Positions 1 through 9,376 of a DNA stretch of 35,667 nucleotides are shown here, in pieces. The DNA is from Stephanodiscus triporus (Eukaryota > Bacillariophyta > Thalassiosirophyceae > Thalassiosirales > Thalassiosiraceae): assembly GCA_036939755.1 (NCBI GenBank), contig JALLAZ010000005.1:1-35667 (forward strand). The letters run 5' to 3'. How positions within the stretch are numbered: the first letter of the stretch is position 1; each line of letters opens with the position of its first letter. The position numbers were made by a program, and so were the translations under genes. The notes under the pieces were generated by a model. The model saw only the letters and a program-made list of their open reading frames with translations, had not been told where the DNA came from and ran no database searches.

Positions 1-63
1 TAAATGCTATTTCTGATGCATTCCTCAATCGGTTTTGTCCTCAAATCTCATTTTTTGATGAAG

Positions 64-509
64 TTATGGCGCAAGTTGCGCTTGATACCTTGGATGGAGG
101 TGGAGGCTTGGAGGAGGGAGAAGAGCCTCTCGTCCGACTTCCACTAGACGCTCAGCATCCTCCCCCAGAAAAAGCTGTACATCTTGCTGGGCACACCGCC
201 CTTGTGGAGGATGATGTCTATCTTGTTCTTGTTCCCCTGGGCCCTGGGCATAGGGGTTAATGGCGTGCCCATGAAAGGTGTCGACGAAGAAGCGCATTGG
301 CATTGTGCGCTGCTTCTTGTTGGGAGTAGAGTCAAGGACAACGCTGTCCTCCTTGCCCGCCGTCTTCTTGGTGGCCTTCTTTGTGGGTGCCTTCTTGGTG
401 GTGGTGGTGGTGGTCTTTTCCATGATGTTGTTTTTGATGTCGTCGTAGATGGTGTCGTCGGGGGCATCTTGGTTGTCGGTGGCGTTGTCGTTGTCATTGT
501 CGTTGTCAT
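64..509 (-). pseudogene. Frameshifted ORF relic, unrecognised family
   Basis: On the minus strand a Lys/Thr-rich start (MEKTTTTTTKKAP) leads into a better-looking segment, RFFVDTFHGHAINPYAQGPG. The sensible continuation (NKNKIDIILHKGGVPSKMYS) lies in a neighbouring frame, and a further piece (EDAERLVEV) is back in the first. At least two frame changes are therefore needed to read it as one protein. I do not recognise a domain. Its position beside transposon relics suggests a decayed copy of a repeated or mobile-element gene. The Thr/Lys-rich end and its antisense Val/Gly-rich ORFs come from simple repeats. Confidence that something once coded here is moderate; its identity is unknown. Confidence 0.35.
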
Positions 510-1130
510 TGTATCATCATTGTCATCATTGTCTGCAATTTAGAGACCAGGGGCAGGGATGTTAGTAATGGTGCAAAAAGGAGAAAATAAACATAACACA
601 AATACCTCCTCATAGACGGTAACCGCACAGGTGGTCCTCGGAAAGTTGCGACAAAAATTATTTTCGTTATGGTCATGGAAGTATTTCACGTGGACACTGC
701 CTATGTATCTTGTTTTGGCAGTGCATCTGATGTTGACCTTTCCAGCGTCAATAAGCCCTTGTAGGTAGGCTTTGTTGGCTGTTGGCTTGTGACCAGGGTT
801 TCACGGGGGGGGGGGCTCATTGTCCATGGTTCGCTGGCGGACAATTAATGGCATTTTGCTGAGAAGAGGAGGGTGCTTGTTGGTTGTTTTGTGTTGCTGT
901 AGCTGCGCACTAGCCAGCCCAATGCGTTCAGTCATGAGCTACATAGTTGCTTGTACACCAAATGCCTACAAGTTTCAATTTATGGAACTTGTAGAAAATA
1001 CTTGCATGAAAACCTACACCTCATCTACGTTGTATGATTTTGTACAACACGTCTACACTTGGTACAAAAGCCACATATTCCTAGCACCTAAAATGTAGAT
1101 TAGTTGTCAATTTTCCTACAACTCCTCTAC
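510..1130. other. Non-genic stretch with dense ctacaa/ttgtag motifs
   Basis: No convincing gene. There is an 11-G run near 806-816. From about 930 the short motif cttgtag / ctacaag and relatives recur on both strands, close to the start of the Harbinger-like pseudogene. They may be subterminal repeats of that element, but no clear terminal inverted repeat was found. Confidence 0.4.
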
Positions 1131-1140
1131 AACAGAACTT

Positions 1141-1199
1141 GTAGAGAACTTGCAGAGAAATTGTAGAGAACTTGCAGAGAAATTTTAGAGAACTTGTAG
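1141..1199 (+). repeat. 22-bp tandem repeat, about 2.7 copies
   Basis: The unit gtagagaacttgcagagaaa plus tt is repeated at 1141-1162 and 1163-1184, with a partial third copy to 1199. Around it lie further ctacaa/ttgtag motifs (930-1230). It sits about 160 bp upstream of the degraded transposase ORF and could be the subterminal repeat region of that element. Confidence 0.75.
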
Positions 1200-1359
1200 C
1201 AAAAATGTCAAGTTTTGTACCAAGCTACATACACAAATAATTCTGCCCATTGATATAAAAGATCCAATAGATCCATTTCCGTAAAAAAACTCACACTGCA
1301 AACAGCTCTACCCCATACAAGCAACATACACAGCCCACAACCACAACACACAACAAAAA

Positions 1360-2420
1360 ATGTCAATATCCACCTCTGCCTCTGCTGCCTCTTTCACCAC
1401 TTCTGCAGTCACCATCAATGACATCGATTCCGACAACAACGTGGTGTCAGAAGAGGAGGTGAGTGGCAACCTTGACATGTTAAACAACGATGATGACAGC
1501 TCAAGTGATGACGAGGTTGACAACGTAAGTTCCACCAATCTTGATGATGTATTTTTTTGTGCCGCCGGGGACATCCAAAACCGGATGTTCCGGATTGTCA
1601 GGACGGCCGAGATGGAGGACCGCCGCTTCTACAAGCTCTTTGGGGCACGTATTGAGATTATTGTCCATTTGTGTGGGAAATGATGGAGGAGGACAATCTC
1701 CTCTCCAAGAAGAGTAAGCCAAAGCATCTGCTTTGGTTGCTCTATTTCTTGGTTTACCCTCAAGAGGGCCCCGGATGCCCCGTGTTGACAGGTCGGGGGG
1801 TGCCGTTGCCGTTGATCCAAAGACACTCTGAAAATGGGTGTGCTTCTTTATCAAGCACATCGCCAACCTGGCGGACAACGTGGTAAGTGAGGTTTATTGT
1901 CATGCTCCTTCAAGCAACGTCTTCTCACCCCACTGCCTCCTCCGCCCGCCAGACTGTCTTTGAGAGCAGGCTAGATGCCCACGATGTAAGCAATGACTGC
2001 CTCATGTTGATCAATGGGACGGACTTCAGGATTAAGCAACAAGGTCCTGTTGTGAGGGGGAATGCCTTTGGTTCCCTCAAGTAGTACACAGGCAAATCTG
2101 CACTCCACTAGGAGCTTGGCACTACTATTCTTGCAGGGAAATTGGTCTAGGTTGGCATACTCTACCCCACTGACGCCTGGCCAGATATCAAGATCTTCAA
2201 CAATGCGCTCTCCCACCTACTCGAGCCAGGCGAGAGGGTCAAAGCTCAAAGCTGACAACAGGTACATCAATCATGCCAACAAAATAAAATGCCCCAACAT
2301 AGACTGCAACCCTGCCAAGAATCTTGTGATGCAGGCTTGCGTGAGGTCTCATCACGAGACCTTCAACACTCACTTCAAATTTTGGGCCTTCCTTGGGCAC
2401 TTCCCTCTACCTCAAATGTA
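1360..2420 (+). pseudogene. Degenerate Harbinger-type (DDE_Tnp_4-like) transposase
   Basis: The first ORF (1360-1683) opens with a Ser/Asp-rich acidic leader and then reads RRFYKLFGARIEIIVHL. The rest continues in shifting frames: MMEEDNLLSKKSKPKHLLW, then FESRLDAHDVSNDCLMLING with TDFRIKQQGPVVRGNAF, then WPDIKIFNNALSHLLEPGER, then ADNRYI and KIKCPNIDCNPAKNLVM. This order of blocks (NGTDFRI, a second Asp in WPDIKIF, then an acidic residue near ADNRYI) fits DDE transposases of the PIF/Harbinger group as found in repeated diatom elements. A canonical intron appears to survive at 1883-1952 (gtaagt to cgccag). Several frameshifts and in-frame stops make it inactive. The family call rests on motif layout, without a search. 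Confidence 0.72.
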
Positions 2421-2469
2421 GGGCCGGTTGGAACCTCTTTCCCACATAATATCATAAATTTTTCAACGT

Positions 2470-3292
2470 GAATGTGCCGAAGGATATAGACTATTACCAT
2501 AATGTGAAATTTGATCCATTCCATTTGAGGAATGTGCTGTGGATCTAATATGACCATGGGTAGTTCAGGTGCGTGGAAATCAATATTAATTTGATGCCGT
2601 AACTGTCATTGACACTGTTACCAATTTAGTAGAACTAATTAGAGTGGATGACAAAACTTCTAGCACCATTGCAAGAACATATGCACAATGTTTAATGTTG
2701 GCTATCACATTATCCATGGCCACAATGATATGTTCATGATCCTGAAGGAGAAGTTACTGGAGTGGAATTTCAAATATTTTTAGTAAATTGTCACATCAAG
2801 GACATATTTACGAGTGAAAAAATCCATGGGCTAATGTCATATGTAAAAGAATGCATCAGACAGTAGGTAATAATCTCAGGACATTGTTATATGGTGAGCC
2901 ACCACAAAATATTGCCACTGCAAAAAAATTGTCGATGAAACCCTATCCTTTGCCATGCATGCCATGAGAGTAGTAGGAATGCACCATTAGCTTGGTAGTA
3001 GTCCAGGTAATTTAGTTTTCAACAGAGACATGTTTCTAGACATCCTTTTGATTGTCGATTGGCATGCAATCACTTTATAAACAAAAACATCTCATCCACG
3101 AGAATCTTACGAAAAAGAATCAGAAAAAAGACAATACGACGATGTCCCTCAACAACTCGTAAATTAGATGAACAAACTAGTGGTCCATACAGAGTACTCC
3201 AAACACATGTTGATGGCACAGTAACTTTAGCGTTGAGACCAAGAGTGTCAGAGAGACTTGACATACGAAGAATAATTCTGTACAAAGAATGA
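2470..3292 (+). pseudogene. LTR-retrotransposon integrase relic (Ty3/gypsy-like)
   Basis: Fragments in changing frames line up with a retroelement integrase. Around 2590-2640 is FDAVTVIDTVTNLVELIRV (first catalytic Asp region). Near 2732 is HDPEGE (second Asp region). At about 2821-2900 is [17 protein letters not shown], followed by [18 protein letters not shown]. The C-terminal part is still open at 3059-3292, with SGPYRVLQTHVDGTVTL and DIRRIILYKE, the usual integrase C-terminal beta-barrel style. The third catalytic residue, expected as Glu before Arg in the ERMHQT block, is encoded AAA (Lys) at 2845-2847. With the stops and frameshifts this is a dead fragment. No LTRs or other pol domains were found. 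Ty3/gypsy is the preferred class; other LTR classes cannot be excluded. Confidence 0.7.
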
Positions 3293-3440
3293 ATGCTAAA
3301 ACTCATTCGCTAATTTCCTCAGCAATGTGACATACTCATCTAGTCGGAGAGATAGTCAGAATGGTTTTTTAGAACTTTTCTTTTACCAAACCAAAAGGAG
3401 GACTGGGACAATACTATATGTTAATCTCAGTGGGGAAGAG

Positions 3441-3770
3441 TGCAGTGCCCATAATCTCTGTGCAGACGTAGTCTGGGCAGTCACACATGCGTATGGTCTG
3501 CACGTTGACCTTGCCGTATGATACATATGATATATTTGACAAAAATGTATTATTTATGGTAGTTACGTAATTACTAAGTCCTACCTATCTACTGGCCATA
3601 GTTAGTGGGATCAAATAAGAATCATCTGTCAGGTGTCACAATGTGGTGGGACTCTAACAACAGTGAAGCCCAGCAGGTGTCAACCTGAACCCTAAAGCAT
3701 TCGTCCATAGAAAAAGACTTACCCTAAAGAATCATAATTTAAGCTCATCATCTGTTTTATCTTCTCTACC
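3441..3770 (+). repeat. Left terminal inverted repeat
   Basis: Matches the reverse complement of 6461-6785 with scattered substitutions and small indels. Shared blocks include ggccatagttagtggga (also present exactly in the right copy), gtatgatacata, caggtgtcac, and taaagcattcg against ttaagcattcg. Similarity fades beyond about 3770 inward and 3441 outward. Confidence 0.8.
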
Positions 3771-4769
3771 TCATTATCATTGCTGTCACTCTTCTCAGGC
3801 AGATGGTAACGCAAACCCTCGCCTAATAAATTACCCTGGTATTATAAATTATACTATATCCATAATCTAACTAGAAAAGACACTGTAATTGGTTCAACCC
3901 AAGTGCCTGTTGAACATTTTCTGAGGGACAGACATGGATGTACTAGAGATTTTGTGTTTCTTTTCCAGCCTTTGGCAACAAGAGCAAGAGTAGCCACAAC
4001 AAAGTGGAATAAATTATGGTACAACACCTGTGATTTTCACATATCCCTTGCCCACCATCCAACAATGGTGACCAAAATGACATCCATGGTCCATTGTCAT
4101 TCTTGTTCGCAGAGCCCAAACCATAACCATAATTATCTCAGTCTCAATGACTTACACCAAGTTATTGCTATCCCTTTGTCTAGCCTTTTCTAATAGCCAT
4201 GTGAAAACACAAACACAGTGGATACTTCACTCCTCACATTGCTTCTTACATTTCTGCTGGCCAGTAGCTGAGTATGTGGGGGAGCCCAAACCATGATGCT
4301 GATATTACTAAATACTACTCTAACTCTTATCAATAAGAAAATAACTTGGCATTAATTTATTATGACCAAAACATGGTCTTTTAGTTACGTTGTGTGCTGC
4401 AAAAAATGATGAGGATGACTGAACATACAAATGCAATGCTGTTCATTTTTTTATTTTTTTGGCCATGATGATGCATGATGTTGATGTGCCTGGGTGAAGC
4501 AGTTTGCATCATTGCCTGATGATATGCATCCAGGGCTTCATTAAAAGCCACTTGATGCCACCATTGGTTGAGTTTTTGGTGGACTCCCATATTTGCTACT
4601 TTTTCTATGGCTCTCTCTACTCATCATTGCTATTGTATTGCGTTCCTACGTAATGCATTCTCATTTTTTGTCTTGTCTCCTCCTTGCTCCACACCATGGG
4701 CCAAGAAATTTCCCTCCATAACTCTCCTTGATATAAACGATTCAATACCGAACCAATCTGGATAATACA
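3771..4769. other. Non-coding interior of the inverted-repeat element
   Basis: AT-rich, with no ORF that looks protein-coding in composition or motif. An open frame at 3903-4193 (+) shows no recognisable feature. Nothing else supported. Confidence 0.4.
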
Positions 4770-5267
4770 ATGGCCAGAAAGTATTGTGCATCCTACAAAC
4801 TAGTCTGTTGCTCAGGCAAAGAAGCTTATATGAAAGGGAATTATTGTAGGGATTGTCTGACTCATTTCAGAAAGAATAATAATGACAACATCCTTTATTC
4901 TATTTATTGCAAGAAAAAAGATGACAGGGCAGCCAAGAGGTTGGCGTCCAAATTTGCTATGTGTGATGTCGTCCCACCAACAGATGAAGAAAAAGAGAGT
5001 GCTTCAGATATCACAATTGCTAGATTTATCAAACTGAAAGAAGCTGTCATGAAAGCAAATCCTGGGCGTTGCATCATGTGCAGCATTGCTCTTGTAAGTG
5101 AGGGTGGAATCCACGATCTTTGTGATGAGATGCTGCGTTGCGCATCTTTGGCAGGCACCTTTACTAGAAAGGCCAATCTTATCAAGATTGTTATGGTGGA
5201 TGGTCAGAAATATTGGAGAAATCCAACTGCAGATGAGAAGCACACCATCGGACATATGGTGGGTTGA
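4770..5267 (+). CDS. Cysteine-rich hypothetical protein inside the inverted-repeat element
   Basis: A 165-residue ORF beginning MARKYCASYKLVCCSGKEAY. Cys residues are clustered near the N-terminus (C6, paired Cys at about 13-14, then YCRDC) and again in the middle (GRCIMCSIAL and DLCDEMLRC), which could form zinc-binding knuckles. After the stop at 5265-5267 the coding character continues in the +1 frame (GLNKKLTKHVENFLHEHIIA) and later in another frame that reaches the acidic ORF at 5498. The original protein was therefore probably longer and is now broken, or an intron is present. No transposase catalytic motif was recognised. It is the best candidate for the element's own gene, but captured host sequence is equally possible. 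Confidence 0.4.
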   Translation: MARKYCASYKLVCCSGKEAYMKGNYCRDCLTHFRKNNNDNILYSIYCKKKDDRAAKRLASKFAMCDVVPPTDEEKESASDITIARFIKLKEAVMKANPGRCIMCSIALVSEGGIHDLCDEMLRCASLAGTFTRKANLIKIVMVDGQKYWRNPTADEKHTIGHMVG

Positions 5268-5497
5268 ACAAGAAACTGACCAAACATGTGGAAAATTTCC
5301 TTCACGAACACATCATTGCCAACCAAGCAAAAGAGCATTGAGCTTCTTCAGCTAGTAGTCCCTGGGAATGGCTGTGCACAGAGCTCCGGACCCTTCAAGG
5401 TTGGTGCTTGGTTTTTATCCGAGATGCTAATCATGGAAAACTACCCCACGGACTCATCTGAAAGAAAGAATGCCCCAAGAATATCATTCATGAAGCA

Positions 5498-6398
5498 TTG
5501 CGTGGGTCTAGTGTTGTTGTGTCATCATCCTCTGACTTCACACGTCTTAATAAGCTTGTCGACACAGATGACGAGGTGAATGACCACAAAAAGCAAGCAA
5601 GAAAATTGTGCCAGTTGGTAATCAACGATGATGATGATGATGATGATGACGATGATGACGACGATGACGTTGATGATGACAATGTTGATGAGAACCTCCT
5701 CGACGATGACATCAACCTAGATGATGCCTAGGTCAACAACAAGGACAACAAGGAGGCGGATGATGCTGACACCAGGGGTGGGCAGAGGAAGAGTCCCCCA
5801 GAACTGATCACACAGGGGTGACGGTGGCAACGGTGGAGATGGACGCATTTGCACAAGCATTTGTTAATGTCTTGTGCAAAAGCTTCAAGGACCAGTGGCC
5901 CTCCTCTATCTTGACTGGTGAGATGTCCACAACAGACCTGGCAGAGCTGCTCGTGCACTCTCATATGAAGATTGGTCACCATACAGCTACGGTGATGCTG
6001 ATGGTGGCGGCAGCAAGCGGAGGCGGCAGAGGAAACAGCGGCAACAGCGTTGCTGACAATGTGAAGGCAGTCCATAATGACAGGAAGGACGATCTCGTTG
6101 ATACCAACAGGGAGTAGGACCAAAAGCCACCAGCAAAACAGTTGCGCCGGTTGGTAACCGTGTCCTCCAAACTCGTCAACCCCGCTCCCACTGCAGTGCA
6201 CCAGAGGGCAATTTGTCTTCCATTATTGCGGCCTTCAATCTCACCATCGATGATGATGACGATGAGGATGACAAGGACGTGGTGGACAACTCTGAGGTGG
6301 AGGACTACAAAAAGGAGAATGACTACAAGAATGATGATGACAACAATGATGACAAGGACTACAAGGACAATGACTCGTCGTTGGATTGGGATGAATAG
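5498..6398 (+). pseudogene. Decayed acidic-repeat ORFs of the inverted-repeat element
   Basis: Three open pieces follow each other. At 5498-5731 a Ser/Asp-rich peptide ends in a run of about 14 Asp made by gat/gac repeats. At 5818-6117 is a piece with DAFAQAFVNVLCKSFKDQW, which looks like real coding sequence. After a frame change a second acidic tail follows (6213-6398: IAAFNLTIDDDDDEDD, ending SSLDWDE). They may be remains of one protein with acidic linkers. No domain is recognised. The acidic runs are the product of trinucleotide expansion and carry little family information. Confidence 0.35.
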
Positions 6399-6460
6399 GG
6401 AAATATTTATATGAGAGGTGGTGGCTGCGTTACCATGCGAGAAGAGTGACGTGGTAAAAC

Positions 6461-6785
6461 TACAAAAGAGAAGATGAAATCGGGTTGATCTCAAAATTAT
6501 GATGATTTAGATTTAGGAATTCACTATCGAATGCTTAAGGTGTGAGTTGACACCGGTTGGGCTTCTTGAGTGTCAGGGTCCCACGAAGTGTGACACCTGC
6601 TGACACCTTCTTATTCAATCCCACTAACTATGGCCAATAGCTAAGATAGGAACTAGTAATTAATAACTACACTAATTACTATATTTTAGTCGCCTACATC
6701 GTATGTATCATACAGCAAGGGCGACGTGCAGACTAATCACATGTGTGGCTGCCCGATAGGCCACACAGAGATGATGGGTACTGCA
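6461..6785 (-). repeat. Right terminal inverted repeat
   Basis: Reverse complement of the left copy at 3441-3770. Key shared blocks are tcccactaactatggcc, tgtatcatac and gtgacacctg. The two arms differ enough to suggest an old insertion or gene conversion that has stopped. Confidence 0.8.
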
Positions 6786-6939
6786 GTGGCGACCAAACCT
6801 TGGAGGCTTGGTCCGCAATACCTTATCTTTTTCATTTTTTTATAGCTGTAGTTTCATACAAAATAATGATCTACTTTTTTAATGAGCTTGGATTCGTTGT
6901 AATACAATCCCAGACCAGAAGCCACACACTACCCGATTC

Positions 6940-7110
6940 GGCAGCCTTTGCCGTTCGCATCTTCATCGATAATCCAGCGATGAAGTCAGCACTCCACGCA
7001 TCACCCTTAATGACATCCCTGGCCATCTGCTCCAATTCCCCTGTGAGTATGCAGAGCTGCGTCGTCTTCCCTGCCCTGCTTGCCCCCTTGAGCCCCACTG
7101 TATCACCCAT
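6940..7110 (-). pseudogene. Fragment of an ABC-F family ATPase
   Basis: The minus strand reads GDTVGLKGASRAGKTTQLCI followed by LTGELEQMARDVIKG. This fits the Walker A region of ABC-F proteins (GD-VGL-GANGAGKTTQL, then a GELEP-type segment). The P-loop still fits GxxxxGK[ST] as GASRAGKT, with Arg where the family usually has Gly. Homology stops after about 55 residues; no signature motif, Walker B or second ATPase domain is present nearby. Upstream on the same strand, a hydrophobic stretch in the same open frame (to 7248) is not part of the family. It is probably an exon-sized scrap carried or left among repeats. Confidence 0.5.
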
Positions 7111-7546
7111 GCAACATGTGGCCACCATGGTCATCATTATTGACCACAAACACAAAAAACACCAACAAAACAAAATAGTATGTTTACCTAGAAACTTAAA
7201 GTACAACCATCTAGCAAAGAGTAAGACACCAACCAGCCCTCCTATCACTTCATTGATGCAACAAGCCTCGTGAAAAGGGCAGTGGCAGTGTTCATGTTCA
7301 ATAAGAAGATCTTGTCAACAGTCTAAACACCCAAACACAAAACTCTTTCTTGAGACCCAATCATGGCTAATAATGCAATTGCACTATCAGGGTCCAATGC
7401 AAAAGCAGATCAAATATGTGAAAAGTCTGGAAAGTAATACCATTAGTGAAGAAACAAATTGCAAAAAAAATGAATATTATATTCTTGTGTACTTATTCCA
7501 AATAAATCCGACATATTTGGCATCATATCACATAAGTATGCATTCC
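7111..7546. other. AT-rich flank between repeats and the first intact gene
   Basis: No gene seen. The part from about 7290 is AT-rich and lies downstream of the DUF6824 gene on the minus strand, so it may hold its 3' untranslated region and terminator. Confidence 0.35.
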
Positions 7547-9376
7547 CTATTTATCATCCTCATTCAATAGGTCTATGAATGACGCCCCCATCGATGCCAC
7601 AGATAAAGTCATATTGCTCATGTTATACTCAGAGACACTTTTCAAAGTATGCGGCGAGTCGTCGAGAGGATTTTGGACTTTACCCGCCAAATCGATGAAC
7701 TCTTTGTCACTTTTAATGGCCAAGTCTCCCGTAATGGTCGAAGAAGACGTCACCCCAGAACCCTTTTGGTGGACTTCTGCGGGAGGATCTGCCCCTTTAA
7801 GTTTGACAACTAAAGACCGCCTAATTGGAAATCCCATTTTTCGTGAGAATGAACTATGGGAAGAATTGCTGCTCACTTCTTGATTGGCGTCATCGGGGTC
7901 TTTGATGCATTCTACAAGGTCGCTGAAGCTACGACTGTCCATTGACATGATGGAACTCACGAGAGAACTATGCTTGCCCCCGAAAAAACTAACACGAGAG
8001 CCTCTATCTTTGATGCCTTTTGAATATGATGAGTCATGCTTCAACAAGATTGATTTACGAGGCTTTCCTTCCTTCACGCTCTCTGAAAAATCACTCCCCC
8101 CCCGATCGTCTAGAGATAGGAAAGACATGTTCATCAATGCAACATCATCCTTGGCGCTCAACATTGAGGAAGCAAAAGTACTGCCTGAATTAAGAGTTGT
8201 CCCTGTCGAGCTCGATTTTCTGTCATATCCGCGTGGACTTTGGTACATAACTGCTTCGGACATCTCACAATCCTCATCAAGCATTAGATCTTCAAATGCA
8301 TACTTGGTGTCGATCTGTATCAATCCAAGTGACTTCCGACGAATTAAATCATCAACCTCCTCATCTAGTAGGGCCATCAGTTGCTTCCCTTCTTCCGAAC
8401 TTGCTTCAAAGTCATCGCTAAACATTTTGTTGAGAGAAAATATGCTGCTGGTAAGATGGAGGCTGGGGTGTTCCATATTATAGGGAATGGGCTCAAGAGA
8501 TAGCTCGGACGCATTAAAAGGCGTATAAGGTGGTTGATCCAATGATCCATGCAGAGATTTATAAGGTAATGGATCCAACGAATGAGACTCCCCCCAAGAT
8601 ACAGGTGCATTGGATGGCTGTGGTTCAAACAACATTGGTGGTGATTGGGTAACGTGATTGCTGTAGCTATCCTCCCCTGATGCCATGCTCGGATTGTAGG
8701 GTTGGTCATATTGCATACTATACAACTGATGCGGCTGGTGCTGCTGCATCACTTGCGGTGGAGGAAGGGGCGGAGGTGCCATCGAACACATCGCGTTAAA
8801 AACCTGCATCGGGTTCGCGCCCAATTGATGAAGAGTTTGTCGCCGTTTCGCATACGGGCACTCGGGGCCGCACGCCGAAATTCCGGATTCCCCACTCGCC
8901 GAGTAGAACAGTGACTCCATGATTTTGCACGCGTATGCGAAGAAAGCCTGTTCGGAAATAACCTGTTTGTACTCAGAAATTTTGCTCATACCAGCGGGAT
9001 CTTCCTCAGCCAATTTTTCTCGGATTTCCGCCTGACCCTCACGGAGGGCCTGGCTAGTCTTGTCCCAAGCGCGCTTATCGCCAATGTCGAAGTAAAGCCC
9101 GCCACGCTGTTCGTCCGCTTGGATGAAGTTGCCGCCAAAATGGCGAACAGTGGCGACGATGGCCTTGGATATTTTGAGCTTATCGAATTTAGATGAAGTC
9201 GCATAGAGCTCCTGCGGTGGCAACAAAAAATATTGAGGACGGCTGATTATGACGCGCAATACATAGAGACGCAGGGGACGCACCTTGTTCAGGTATACAA
9301 GCTTCCGGTAGGCTACATTGCCACAGTGATTCTGAGTTCCGGAGCCGCGTCCCATGACAACATCTTTGCATTTCAC
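7547..9376 (-). CDS. DUF6824 domain protein 1
   Basis: The 609-codon frame starts MKCKDVVMGRGSGTQ at 9376. The DUF6824 domain, very common in diatoms and of unknown biochemical role, fills the N-terminus: DVVMGRGSGTQNHCGN, then KISKAIVATVRHFGGNF and FDIGDKRAWDKTSQALRE. An internal segment (residues 32-55) has no counterpart in the family and is exactly a 72-nt GT-AG intron (9212-9283, gtgcgt to ccgcag). Spliced, the protein is 585 residues. The rest is a long Ser-rich, probably disordered tail with a Pro/Gln/Met-rich patch and no membrane segment. A regulatory nuclear role is often supposed for such proteins, but nothing here proves it. It is divergent from the aldo/keto reductase gene, 378 bp away. 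Confidence 0.88.
   Translation of the reverse strand: MKCKDVVMGRGSGTQNHCGNVAYRKLVYLNKVRPLRLYVLRVIISRPQYFLLPPQELYATSSKFDKLKISKAIVATVRHFGGNFIQADEQRGGLYFDIGDKRAWDKTSQALREGQAEIREKLAEEDPAGMSKISEYKQVISEQAFFAYACKIMESLFYSASGESGISACGPECPYAKRRQTLHQLGANPMQVFNAMCSMAPPPLPPPQVMQQHQPHQLYSMQYDQPYNPSMASGEDSYSNHVTQSPPMLFEPQPSNAPVSWGESHSLDPLPYKSLHGSLDQPPYTPFNASELSLEPIPYNMEHPSLHLTSSIFSLNKMFSDDFEASSEEGKQLMALLDEEVDDLIRRKSLGLIQIDTKYAFEDLMLDEDCEMSEAVMYQSPRGYDRKSSSTGTTLNSGSTFASSMLSAKDDVALMNMSFLSLDDRGGSDFSESVKEGKPRKSILLKHDSSYSKGIKDRGSRVSFFGGKHSSLVSSIMSMDSRSFSDLVECIKDPDDANQEVSSNSSHSSFSRKMGFPIRRSLVVKLKGADPPAEVHQKGSGVTSSSTITGDLAIKSDKEFIDLAGKVQNPLDDSPHTLKSVSEYNMSNMTLSVASMGASFIDLLNEDDK
9212..9283 (-). other. In-frame 72-nt intron of DUF6824 gene 1
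   Basis: Donor gtgcgt follows the codons for LNK, and acceptor ccgcag precedes ELYATS. Length is 24 codons with no stop, so retention would insert 24 residues into the domain without breaking the frame. Confidence 0.75.

Larger units (their letters stand above)
3441..6785. mobile_element. 3.3-kb element with long diverged terminal inverted repeats
   Basis: The segment is bounded by inverted copies of the same sequence, about 330 bp on each side. They start with tgcagtgcccat on the left and, read inward from the right, tgcagtacccat. Between them lie an AT-rich non-coding stretch (3771-4769), a cysteine-rich ORF (4770-5267), and decayed acidic ORFs (5498-6398). Long inverted repeats and a cargo that is not an obvious transposase fit a Mutator-like or other TIR DNA element, possibly non-autonomous. 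A clear target-site duplication was not found; the best candidate, gtggggaag (3430-3438) against gtggcgacc (6786-6794), matches at only six of nine positions and sits 2 bp away from the left repeat. Confidence 0.72.

Noticed and set aside
6871..7248. 125-codon minus ORF as an intact gene
   Set aside because: Only about 55 residues look like ABC-F; the rest is unrelated hydrophobic or chance sequence.
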